Shown here: in pieces, positions 26,672 through 37,344 of the stretch | How the letters are laid out: each line of letters opens with the position of its first letter | How positions within the stretch are numbered: position 1 is the first letter of the stretch | Origin: Brasenia schreberi | Lineage: Eukaryota; Streptophyta; Magnoliopsida; Nymphaeales; Cabombaceae | NCBI GenBank assembly: GCA_036023115.1 | Contig: JAYKKT010000046.1 | Location: 3,187,001 to 3,251,000, forward strand | DNA: 64,000 nucleotides | Direction: 5' to 3' | Made by a program: the position numbers and the translations under genes | Notes under the pieces: generated by a model | The model's database searches: none | Seen by the model: the letters and a program-made list of their open reading frames with translations, nothing else | Told to the model about the DNA's origin: nothing

Positions 26672-26993
26672 ACTCTTTAACTTCATTCTTTTGAATACGT
26701 CGGTAGAAATTGTGGTTTATATACTTTTCTAATTTGGCTAACTCTCCTAAGCTAATACTAACATCTTTATTTTCATTAAAAAGCTTATAAACATAGTTTT
26801 TCCATCTATTTCTTATATCATCATTTGCCACTAGAATTTTTTCATCTTCGTCCTAATGCATCTAACATAATTAAGATCTTTAGTTTTCTTATCTCTAGCC
26901 CTAGCTATCTTAAAAATATCTCTTTCACCCTCTTTTGAGTTGAGTTTTTTATATAAATCCTCCCAAATTTTAGCTTTTGCTTCACTCACGGCC
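26672..26993 (-). mobile_element. Inverted second copy of LINE RT segment
   Basis: The minus strand repeats the RT segment of 25911-26230 (SEAKAKIWEDLYKK, ILVANDDIRNRWKNY, LFNENKDVSISL) with better-kept frames. The pair forms about 320-bp inverted arms around a loop of about 440 bp. Confidence 0.85.
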
Positions 26994-29242
26994 TAATAAG
27001 AGTCTTCGAAAAATTCAAGACCGCAAAAGAGTTGTTTGACTCCATAACAACCAAATATGATACAATTGTCAAACTGCATGTATAATTGATACTACAGAAA
27101 TACAATTCCTTCAAAATGAAATGAGACAATGTAGTAGAACATGTAAACCACATGTTGGTAATGGCTAGGGACTTAGCTATAATAAAGTCAGTCATCCCGA
27201 AACCAATGCAGATATCAACTATCTTGAACAGTCTACCCCCGTTATGGAACATGGTTACCACTGCCCTCAGATTAGGGCCAGAAATTAACCTTTCTGAATT
27301 GCCCCTAAAACTAGCAATAGAGTAAGAACACATGAGTAAAAACAAGAAAGAAAATTTGTTAGTGGTACAAGATAAGATAGGGTCTAGCTTCAAACCCAAC
27401 CAAAAGAAAAATAAACCAAACAAAAAGTTTGGCAAGAATAACAAAAAGGGCGGTAAATTTTTTAAGAAAACGTAGGAAACCGCTTATCAGGTCAAGTGTT
27501 TCAGCTGTGCAAAGATAATACACTAAAAGAGGGATTGTCACAACAGGAAAGGTAGAGGAAACAATCCACAGTGCAAACAATCAGAGAAGCAGGACATAAT
27601 CTCCGTGATATCAAAATATCTCTATATGGACCACCCGGTGACTAGTTGATGGATCAACTCTGGAGCTAACAGATATATCTCAAAGACAAAGGAAGGGGCG
27701 ATAGATCTAAAGGAATACAAACTAGGAGAACATCGGGTGTACATGGAAAATAATACTTTCTGAAATGTTTTGGGTACTGGATCCTTTAGAATCTTTGTAC
27801 AAGGCAAACCGATTATACTTTCTCAAGCTGGTTTCGATCCATGCCTTAGTACAGAAAGGTTTTGAAGTCAGGTTTATTCCTACCAAGGTGACTGTGAGGA
27901 AGAAGATAAAGTATATAGATTGGGAAAATCATATACATGCAGCAGCCCGAAGGATATATACCTGAAGGCCAAGAAGATAAAGTATATAGGTTGAAAAAAT
28001 CCCTATATGGTCTGAAACAGTCACCTCGCCAATGGTATTTGACTTTTCAAAATGTCATTATAAAACTTGAGTTTGTGGCTAATGAACTTGATCACTATAT
28101 ATATGTCTGGAACAGTGGGAGCCACTTTGTTATCCTATCATTATATGTAGATGCATATTCTTAACTAGGAATGACAATGAGATGATTGTCAAAACCAAGT
28201 CATTGTTAAACTTAAGGTTCGAAATGAAGGATATGGGGAAAGCATCATATATCCTGGGTATAAAGATCTCTCGAGATAGAGAATCTAAACTCTTATGCCT
28301 ATGTCAGGAGAGATATATTGATTACATCCTGAAGAAGTTTAAAATGGGTAAATGCAAGAATATTGTTACACCCATTGCAAAAGGGGTTAAGCTAAGTAAG
28401 GTTGATTGTCCCGGTGAAGGAGACGATAAGCCTACAGTTCCTTATGCACAAGTTGTGAGTAGGTTGATGTATGTTATGCTGTATACAGGACCTGATATCA
28501 ACTTTGTTGTTGGTCTTATAAGTAGATATCAAAGTAATCCTGGATGGCAGCATTCGAAAGCTGTAAAAAGGATTTTAAGATATCTGAAAGAAACAAGAGA
28601 CTTGAAACTCTGTTTTCAAGCATATGAACTAAAAGTGGTAGGATACTCAGATGTTGACTTTGTTGAGAGCAAAGATGACAACAAATCTACCTCGGAGCAA
28701 ATATTCTTATTTGGAGGTTGTGTTATTTCTTGGGCTAGTAAGAAACAGGGTTGTGTAGCATTACATACAGAGTAATCTGAGTATGTGGCTTGTTGTATGG
28801 CTACAATGAGTGTTGTTTGGAAAAGCTGCTTCATACGTGATTTAAAGTTGGAAATAGTTAACGAGTCAGTTATCATCTACTATGACAACAATGATTAATT
28901 ACTCTTATCAAAAGTAGAGCTGATTGCTCAAAAAGCAAGCATATAATGGTTAAATACCATTATATTTATGATATAGTTATGAGAAAGGAAATATCCATCT
29001 CATACATGCCAACAAATGATATATTGGCATACCCCTTGACTAAAGGCATAAAAGAGGAATTTTTCTCAAAACATGTTGTGAACATGGGTTTGAGATATGT
29101 TTGATTATTATGTAGGTAAATAACCACACAATGGGTATTGATTGCAGTAGCAATCATGAAAGGACATTACTACGTAAACCCCGTAAAAGTGGGAGGAAAA
29201 CTAGTATGTCAGTACACTTGGCTCGAATGGCCAAGTGGAAGA
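26994..29242 (+). pseudogene. Internally deleted copia polyprotein
   Basis: In order: gag second half (TAKELFDSITTKYD); zinc knuckle CFSCAKIIHXKRDC near 27505; a protease-like WINSGANRYIS near 27650; a deletion that removes integrase; reverse transcriptase (PEGYIPEGQEDKVYRLKKSL, about 27945; a YVDA box near 28150); and RNase H (GYSDVDFVESKDDNKST, about 28640). It ends with a PPT-like AAGTGGAAGA at 29234. Stops interrupt it, so it could move only in trans, if at all. Its 5' part is missing on this strand and lies inverted at 25139-25910. Confidence 0.85.
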
Positions 29243-29688
29243 TGTAAGGTTGTGGCCATTATCAGCAACCCAACAGAGTAATGGTTGGACTAGTCATCCA
29301 GTTGTTACCTGTATTCACGGTTACGAAAAGAATGATCGTAACGGTCATAAAATCAAAACCGCTAGACCGTTATCGAGTTTCACGGTAAATGTATGGTTAA
29401 AGGGGCTCCTGAAGAGAAAAGCTCAGCGAGACAAACGGGGAAAGAAAGGAGCATGCACTGCTCTATAAATACAAAGCAGCGCATACAGTCTAAAATATAG
29501 AAAAACATCTGAATACCTTCTTAGGAAAAATCTGTTGTGTGGAAACCTCAAAACCAAAAAAGAAAACCACGTACCTTAATCTTCCACTGCAGACGTACCT
29601 TAAAAGCTCAACGACAACGAACCCAAAGGTCGACAGAAGCCAGAATCCAGCAATAAGGCAATAGAATCGCCACATGATGTATCTAACC
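29243..29688 (+). repeat. Probable copia 3' LTR (interrupted)
   Basis: It starts TGTAAGG directly after the PPT-like tract. A TATA box (CTATAAATAC, about 29461-29470) is followed by a transcribed-looking leader. The right part is split by the hAT insertion at 29689. The LTR may resume after 32714 and end near 32767 (CCACA), but no 5' LTR survives to prove the ends. Confidence 0.5.
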
Positions 29689-32600
29689 TAGTGTTATCTG
29701 TATCTTGGAGCTTCACGATATGATATATTGGTGTGTATCGCATTGATAAACTTATTGGGTTGTATTTTGTAATATAACTCGTACCACATGATACAACCTG
29801 TATCGCACGATACAGTCCGTATCGTATTATGCATATGATACAGGCGATATGACCATTAAAAGCTCTCAAGGTGCTCTCTGGTGGCTCCCAATGCTCTCAA
29901 GGTGTTGAATTTATTTTCAGGTTTTTTATTAGATTAAACCATTTAATTGAGATGGCATGAAGGGGTGTTGGGGACTCTCAATCTTGGTCTGATGATCTGA
30001 CATGGCAATATGGTATACTAGTTGAAGCAAACAAATTGAAGATAAAATATTTGTTTTGTGACAAGGTAGTTATTGATGAAATTTCATGATTGAAACATCA
30101 CATAGTAGGGACTAGAAAAAAAGTTACTCCTTACAATAGAAGAGTTAAGAAATTGTCAGAATCTATTAAATGACAATATCTACAGATGATTGAGAGCATA
30201 CTTGAGAGTATACAACAGAAGAATGATTAAGAGATGTTTGAGAAAGAGGATGATATTATTGGATTGGGTGATAATATTCCTTCTGATGGTAAGATAGAGA
30301 TTTATAGTAGTAGTTCTCGACTACCAATTAGGAGAAAGAGGGTTGTTGAAGAGGTTGCAAGTGGAAGTAGTAGAAGAGGAAGAGTTTACTCAGACATATA
30401 GTCTTTTTTCCCTCCTAAAACTACACATAGTGCTTAACTTAAATTCATGTTGTTATAGCTTCAAAACAATTGCATGAGCAGGGAGACCTTGCAATTCATG
30501 TTACTATAGCTTCAGAGCAATTGCATGAGCAGGCAGACCTTGCAGTGGGCAAATGGTTTTATGATTCATGTATTTTATTTAATGCAGTAAATAATTTTCA
30601 TTTTAAAGCAATAACAGGTGCAATTGCTAACATTGGTGTAGGGTATAAGATACACTCTTATCAAAAGTTAATAGTAAAACTATTAGATAAGATTGTTCTT
30701 CAAGTTCAGGAGTATTGTTTTACTTTGAAAGAGTTATGGAAGAACATATAATGTACTATTATGACAGACGGATGGACGATAGACGAGAAAGAACTTTATT
30801 AAATTTTCTTATCTATTGTCGTAAAGGACTTATAATTTTTAGATCCCTAGACATGTTAGAAGAGAGACATACTACAAAGGTCCTAAGGTAAGAGTTTGAA
30901 AAGTGATATTCGAGATTGGGTTAGAGAATGTAGTCTAATTAATTACAAATAATACAACTAACTATAAAGCAATTGGGAAGGAGTTAGGAGATACTTATGA
31001 GACTTTCTATTTGATACCATGTGTAGCCCATTCTTTAGATCTCATCCTTGAGGATATTAGTGAGATGGATAAAATGAAGACAATAACTAAGTGTTATGAA
31101 TGTATCACTAAATTTATCTACAATCATACTTTTTATATATAATAAGGAGATATACATATAGTGTACAACTCTTTCGTACAACTGAATCTCGGTTTACAAC
31201 TAATTTCTTATTTGTACAAAGCATTGTAAAACAAAAGCAAGCCTTGAAGTCATATGAGTGATAATAATTTATAAAGTTGCCTCAAAATAGAAGAAACAAA
31301 AAGTTAAATGAGATTTTAGAGACAATCTTTAGGAGTATATTTTGAAACTCCTATGTTAGACTATTGATGATTACATGTCCATTAGTGAAAGTTTTGAAAT
31401 TGGTTGACAGCAAGGAGAAACCATCTATAGGTTATCTTTATGAAACCATAGATAGGGCAAAAGAAGTCATTAGAAATTCCAATAGAAGAAAGAGAGATTA
31501 TGTACTCAGATGAAGCATTAAAGATAACATATAGAATAAACATTTTCATCAGCCTATTCAACAACTTATTACTTAAACCCAGCATTCAGGTATTCTAAAA
31601 GCTTTAAAATGAACGATGAGGTAAACTGAGGTATCATTGATTATACAGATATATTAGTCCCTAATGATAGTAAGTAGAGCACATGTTATACATTAAGAGA
31701 TGGAGATCTACGATAATGCTCTTCACTTAATGGGTTTGCCTCTAGTCATTTGCAACCACACTAATATATGCCTAGGTAAATTATTTATATTAATATTTAA
31801 GTTTCTTAAATCTTATATTTATTATGGAATAAGTACATAATATTTATCTTTTTATATCAAATGTTTGGTGGAATATGTTTGGAAGTGATTGCCCAAACTC
31901 TAGATATGTTGCAGAGAGTTATTATCCCAACTTATAGTGTAACTGGTTGTGAAAGGAATTGGAGTGTCTTTAAACACATCCACACAAAAAAAATGCAAAA
32001 GGTTAGAACATAAATGACTCAATGACTTAGTTTTAATCCGTTGTAACATGCGGCTATAACAAAGGTAATCTTCTATTAGTTACTACTTAAATATTCAATT
32101 TAATATTTTATTTTACTTAAATAGTTAAATTGTTAATGTTATTTACTAATTACGTATCTTTCTTTATTACAAGCAATTAAAAAGTTAAATAGAGAAGAAA
32201 ACTAATTTGATCTAATAAGTTTTGATAATTTTGATATATTAGATAAATGAATTATGAAAGATAATTAAGCAAATACACTCCTAACTAAAGAAGATATTGT
32301 ATGGATTAATTTGGAAAGAGCATAACAACAATATCATGAAGGAGGTGATGATTTTGATTTTGAAGTAGAAGATGGTGAGAATCTTTAGCAAGGATAAGAT
32401 GAACATTATTTACTTGATGATCGTGATTACAATGTGTAAATATTTTTTTAATTATAAAAGTTATATTTTTTTCTAAGGATGTCATGTATTGCTTCAAAAT
32501 ATGTAATTCCTTTCTCAAATTATTGAATGATGAATGATGAATATATACTAAATTTTTGCATTATATGAATTCTTTATAATTATCATATTTCTTATTTTTT

Positions 32601-32706
32601 ATTTTTATTGTTATTAATTTTTTAATATTAAATTACGATACGAGGCGATACGATACATATCATGGACCAAAACGATACACAATACGAAATACATTGTACA
32701 ACACTG
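29689..32706 (+). pseudogene. Degenerate hAT transposon (BED/DUF659 type)
   Basis: 3018 bp between 8-bp direct repeats ATCTAACC (29681-29688) and ATCTAATC (32707-32714), one mismatch. The ends TAGTGTTAT and CAGTGTTGT are inverted. Plus-strand fragments in family order: BED-finger remnant (LKHHIVGTRKKVTPYNRR, about 30085); a DUF659-like part (NAVNNFHFKAITGAI, TMTDGWT near 30755); VAHSLDLILEDI near 31025; and the C-terminal dimerisation part (TGCERNWSVFKHIHTKK, about 31940). A 51-bp tandem duplication lies at about 30443-30543. Stops are frequent, so it is inactive. Palindromic GTATCG..CGATAC strings fill both ends. Confidence 0.85.
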
Positions 32707-32789
32707 ATCTAATCGATTGTACACGATCAGATAGTGTATTTGTTGTGTGTAAGTTGAGTAGCCACATAGAACTCATTTGGAACCTCTAT

Positions 32790-33140
32790 ACGCAATACTT
32801 TGTTATGTGAATGAAACTATTTCTCTCGGACTGTATTACGATAAACATCCTTCTATTTTTCAAGGATTTAGTGATGCTAGTTGGATAATAAACAACTCTT
32901 ATAGTAATAGAGTTACTTTATGTGTTTCTTTTAAATCATGACGTTATCACCTAGAAATCAAAGAAACAAACTATTTTGACATGTTCTACCTTTAAGGCAT
33001 AACTATGTGCTTTCCATGAGGTGGAATTGAAACTTGAATGACTTAAGAGACTTATGTTGAGTTTACTTATGATAAATAAATTATTTCTCGCAATTTAAGT
33101 ATATTATGATAGCATGACAACAATTGCTAAATGTGAAATG
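32790..33140 (+). pseudogene. Copia RNase H fragment
   Basis: Broken frames read PSIFQGFSDASWIINNSYSN and later a YYDSMTTIAKCEM-like stretch. These match the copia RNase H pattern GFSDASW...D.A. Ends are undefined and it is a relic. Confidence 0.6.
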
Positions 33141-33144
33141 GCAG

Positions 33145-33735
33145 ATCTACGATGTTCAGTAGGGGGTTAACTCCCAATAAGGGGGGGGGGCTAACCTTCT
33201 TACAGGTTCTTCTTTTGATCCCTTTCTAGTCCAAAATATTGAAAATTATGATTTGGTGCTCGTTACTTTTTGAAAAACTGAAAATCGCCCACTCGAAAAT
33301 TTAAAAAAAAATGAGGTGGTTATATGAAAATGCTACATTTTTAACAATCTACTCGTAAATATGATAACATGAAACCTTTTTCATTATTAATAATGAGTTT
33401 GGGTTATATTTTTAAATCTCCTCCGAACTAACAACCCATTACCATCATTAAATCAAATGATTCTGATCATGTTGGATAAGTGGGTCTGAAAACACTATAA
33501 TAAATCATAACAATTTTGTGCATCATGGAGATATACAGATGACGAACCATCTCCGACAGAAAACATACCCAAACACCCAAAGACACGTAGAAAACAAAAG
33601 ACAGCCAAACTGATGGTTGATGCACGAGCGACATCAGATCCAACTTGCCGCCAAAAGCAGAACAAATTAACCAAAGGATCACGAAATAAGAAAATAAGCC
33701 ATTGCATAACAGAATGAGGAAACCGAACAAAGTCG
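33145..33735. other. No gene recognised; G-run
   Basis: A run of ten G lies at 33181-33190 beside a GGCAGATCTACGATG dispersed-repeat-like string. The minus-strand frames at 33467-33730 overlap each other and resemble intron sequence and not protein. Confidence 0.4.
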
Positions 33736-33739
33736 ATAG

Positions 33740-34180
33740 AAAAGCAAGATACCTTCGAATCCGGGCAGAAAATTCAGTTATACGTTGAGATAAGGAAGAA
33801 AAGCTATGGACCTGATCATCATTCTAAGTCCATATCAGGAAAATGAATGCAAATGTGAGTTCAAGAAATTCGTCGATCATATTAAACGGATAGAGACGGG
33901 ATCGCCAGAGAAGCAAAAGGACGCCTAACCCTAAATGGCGGCCCAAGGAAGAATCATATATTCGTTGAATGGAGCATAAGGATTCCCGAAGCCGTCCTTT
34001 ACGACGGAAAATACGAAGACGGCGACGCTGCCGCTGAATTGCCGACAGGGAAACGAGACACCGATACAGCGAGATCGCTGCCCACAGCTCCCTCGCTTTT
34101 TCTTGCCGAAACAGAAATACGAATCAGTAGCTACTAGGATTCAATCATCTCCCAACTCGACCCGATCCAGTTTCATAAAC
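33740..34180 (-). other. GC-rich 5'UTR-like patch without a gene
   Basis: Read on the minus strand this looks like a plant gene leader. It is GC-rich and pyrimidine-rich, contains a GGGTTAGG element, and ends with GGATTCGAAG followed by GTATCTTG, a possible donor of a leader intron near 33750. No coding exon follows at lower coordinates, only transposon debris. It may be an orphaned or captured 5' end. This is inference. Confidence 0.3.
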
Positions 34181-34184
34181 GGCA

Positions 34185-34715
34185 ACAAGATCAATGTCAA
34201 AAAGGTTTTAAAAAATCAAATAACGCCGGGCAAAATTTCTTAAAAACCTTTGTTCTTCACGTTATTCAAAAAGTAACGGGTCATCATGTCAAGCAATATC
34301 GTGTTGGCGGTTCAGAGGGACGTGCTTCATGTCCAGGGATGGAGAAGTTCGGAACCGAGCTAGAAAGTCTGGCTCCGACTCAGGCTAAGAACACCCGAGG
34401 TCAGGTCCGGGTGTCTCTCTCTATATATATAGGAGAGAGAGAGAGAGAGAGAACAAGGTATATGTGTACACCCAATTCATGCTTAATAATCTTTAAAGAT
34501 ATAAGTCGTTCAATTATGGAAACCGATGTTTTAAATTTAAAAAGTTTAAGAACATGTACATTAAATGCACCTGGAAAACTGGAAAACTAGCTCATACTGA
34601 GACACACGTCCCCTATTGCTTTTGGTTGCATAAATATAATAAAAATATTTTTCATACCTTCTTAATACTCCTTAAAAAAATTATTATACTTTTGTAATCC
34701 AAAAAATAATAATGA
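34185..34715. other. Intergenic with short (AT)n(AG)n run
   Basis: (TA)n(GA)n at about 34421-34451. No gene recognised. Confidence 0.4.
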
Positions 34716-34718
34716 GCA

Positions 34719-34722
34719 TGAG

Positions 34723-34807
<85 letters not shown>
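34719..34807. repeat. (TA)n microsatellite
   Basis: About 88 bp of uninterrupted TA directly left of the perfect inverted repeat. Confidence 0.97.
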
Positions 34808-34808
<1 letters not shown>

Positions 34809-34832
34809 CGTTCTTAATAGTAGGTTTCTTTT

Positions 34833-35546
34833 TGTCTAGGGTGAGTCAGTTTGGTTTATTAATTGAACCGAGCCAAAATAACCAAAACCAATCTTCCTTT
34901 GAATCTGAAAACCAAAGCCGAACCGAATTGTGTAGGTACTTATTCAGTTTACTCTCTATGACTGAGTTCTCTCTCTCTACCTATATATAGGTATAGGTAT
35001 GTGTATGTATATGTATGTATGTACATATATGTATGTACACTATAAACACATATTTACATGTACATGTATATATATATAGGTATGTATAGGTAATATATAT
35101 GTGTGTGCATATATGTATATATACACTATATACACATATGTTATATGTATATATGTGTGTGCACATATGTATATAGGTATGTATACACATATGTTATATG
35201 TATATATGTGTGTGCACATATGTATATAGGTATGTATACATATGTGTATATAGTGTATATATACATATATGCACACACATATATATTACCTATACATACC
35301 TATATATATATACATGTACATGTAAATATGTGTTTATAGTGTACATACATATATGTACATACATACATATACATACACATACCTATACCTATATATAGGT
35401 AGAGAGAGAGAACTCAGTCATAGAGAGTAAACTGAATAAGTACCTACACAATTCGGTTCGGCTTTGGTTTTCAGATTCAAAGGAAGATTGGTTTTGGTTA
35501 TTTTGGCTCGGTTCAATTAATAAACCAAACTGACTCACCCTAGACA
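34833..35546. repeat. Perfect 309-bp inverted repeat (foldback)
   Basis: Arms 34833-35141 and 35238-35546 pair base for base; the outer 148 bp were checked letter by letter and the inner part by register. The 96-bp loop plus adjoining bases hold two copies of a 53-bp tandem unit (starts 35141 and 35194). The outer part of each arm begins TAGGGTGAGTCAG and contains CCGAACCGAATT, like the ends of a common plant hAT-type MITE. The inner part is TATG/TACA-rich. Reading frames over it are artefacts. Confidence 0.95.
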
Positions 35547-35589
<43 letters not shown>

Positions 35590-35598
35590 GTATATATG

Positions 35599-35635
<37 letters not shown>

Positions 35636-35880
35636 GTATGTATAATTGTATATATTATATAGGTATGTGCATGTATATATATGCATATATGTGTATATAT
35701 ATTATATGCACACATGTATACACATATGCATATATATAAACATATATGTATATATACATATATATGTGTATATACGTATATATGTGTATATACGTATATA
35801 TGTGTATATACGTATATATGTGTATATACGTATATATGTGTATATACGTATATATGTATATGTATATATATATATACATA
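35547..35880. repeat. TA-rich tract with 18-bp minisatellite
   Basis: Mixed TA/TG repeats. At 35761-35850 an 18-bp unit (TATATGTGTATATACGTA) occurs five times exactly in tandem. Confidence 0.92.
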
Positions 35881-35927
35881 TTTGGTTTTCAAACCTTAAA
35901 AACCGAACCGAAATATGCTCACCCCTA
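35881..35927 (-). mobile_element. MITE terminus
   Basis: On the minus strand it starts TAGGGGTGAGCATATTTCGG, then GTTCGGTTTTTAAGG. This is close to the foldback's outer ends, so 34837-35927 may be one MITE whose interior was rearranged. Confidence 0.45.
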
Positions 35928-35929
35928 TT

Positions 35930-36790
35930 TCCGTCAATGTATATGATGTTCATTGCTGTTTTAAAGATAGCAGAAAAGGGAGGCATGTATTATACGAGGG
36001 CTATATCAGATCCAGGACCCTAAAATCTTGTCTGTGTAATACGGCTGTTTTGCTTGGTACGCAGGCCCTTTATGGTTTACGAAAACAATACGTTCATTTC
36101 GTTTTTGCATTGCTCACGATTGGGGCCTTCACTTTTTTCTCTCTCTTCGGTTTTCGGAATACAGTCAGGTCTTGCAACTATACGTACAAACCAAAGTTGT
36201 AAGTGTTGCATCATACCCCTATCGTACAATACTGATGAACATATATATACATTATGGTACAATATGGTATAGTTGTACTCTTTTTCTTGGCTTAAAGAAG
36301 GCAAATAATTTAGAATTTGCCAAAGCCCTTACCATACTAATATGTACATTATATGGATTATTATATAGTTGTATATACACTGATAAATTGGAGAAAACAA
36401 TACAAGGCTGGTACTATCCAGTACTGCGAACGAGTTTGAGATAATATGATAATTACAACTTTGACGTAAACCTTTTTTTTTATATGGAACTTTGATTTAA
36501 ACTTTTTCGTATTTATCATCTAAATTAACACTCTTCTTTTTTAAATTCAGTACTTGGTATCGTATTTTATAACTGTTTAGTTCTTGACTTGCATAAACGT
36601 TTCCAAGCTTTCGCTTGATCAAACCAAAACCAGGCCTTCTCCCATGGAGCTATGTCGCCAAATACAAGACATATTCATATAGACGTGGGAAAGAAATATG
36701 GCATTAAACATGCATAATACATAAGAATTCAAGGTCGACAATAGTTGCACAACAATGGAAGCTTTGTGTTGTCGAGCGTGTTCATGGACT
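35930..36790. other. Intergenic, downstream of UPB1-like gene
   Basis: No gene recognised. It would include the 3'UTR of the minus-strand bHLH gene. Confidence 0.4.
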
Positions 36791-36795
36791 CATAC

Positions 36796-37137
36796 TTACG
36801 ACTCACTAAATAGCCTCACGATGTGCTGCATGACTTTGACAGTCATCTCCAGGCCCTCAATATAATCAGCAGTTTCAACAAACAAAGCATCCAAACCCAC
36901 ATATTTCCCATTTGGAACAAGTCTCTCTAGACTCTTCACTTTTCTCTCCAAACAGTTAGAAGGCCTTCTGGAAGCTGCTAGAAACATCCTGGCTCTTCTA
37001 CTCCCCATATTACCATGGATTCTTCTTTTCCTCCTCTGCCTCTCCATCAATCTTCTTCTAATGATCTGCGCCACAAGAGCTCTTCTAGCATCAACACTAT
37101 CAAAATCTTTTGGGGTGCCCTTCTCTTTTAGGGTCAT
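36796..37137 (-). CDS. UPBEAT1-like atypical bHLH transcription factor
   Basis: Intact single-exon frame of 113 aa. In Arabidopsis UPB1 represses peroxidase genes and sets the reactive-oxygen balance between root proliferation and elongation; a like role here is inference. Order: a basic, Arg-rich N-terminal half (ARRALVAQIIRRR at 17-29, RQRRKRRI at 33-40), then SRRPSNCLERKVKSLERLVP with helix 1 at about 61-76. A short loop with GLDALF follows, then helix 2 (ETADYIEGLEMTVKVMQ) to about 108. The basic region lacks the classic H-E-R DNA-contact pattern, as in this subfamily. The frame extends upstream to a TTG codon, but 37137 is the first ATG. The stop TAA overlaps GTAAGT (36799-36794), a good splice-donor match, so an alternative spliced C-terminus cannot be excluded. 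Confidence 0.88.
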   Translation of the reverse strand: MTLKEKGTPKDFDSVDARRALVAQIIRRRLMERQRRKRRIHGNMGSRRARMFLAASRRPSNCLERKVKSLERLVPNGKYVGLDALFVETADYIEGLEMTVKVMQHIVRLFSES

Positions 37138-37299
37138 CTCCTTCAAGCTAGGGTAAAGGAGCCGGTTTTGCAGGTATTACTCCATGAGGATAATGAGAAA
37201 TTGAATGCCGAAGGCGATATAGAATTGTTTTTTCGGGAACTAGGAGAACAGATAGCAATGGAGTTAGGATTCACTGCATAATATTGTGTATGTGAGGGG

Positions 37300-37306
37300 T
37301 TTTATA
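37300..37306 (-). promoter_or_regulatory. TATA box of UPB1-like gene
   Basis: TATAAAA on the minus strand, 163 bp upstream of the ATG. A run of about 12 G followed by (GA)n lies just upstream of it, at 37315-37340. Confidence 0.65.
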
Positions 37307-37344
37307 CACAATGAGGGGGGGGGGGGAGAGAGAGAGAGATTAAG

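Noticed and set aside
33467..33730. Hydrophobic 87-residue minus-strand frame
   Set aside because: It follows a candidate splice donor of a leader-like patch and overlaps another frame; T-rich intron-like sequence explains the hydrophobic residues.
34712..35946. Many long open frames rich in Tyr/Ile in 34.7-35.9 kb
   Set aside because: They are translations of TA/TG simple repeats and of the palindrome, appearing on both strands at once.
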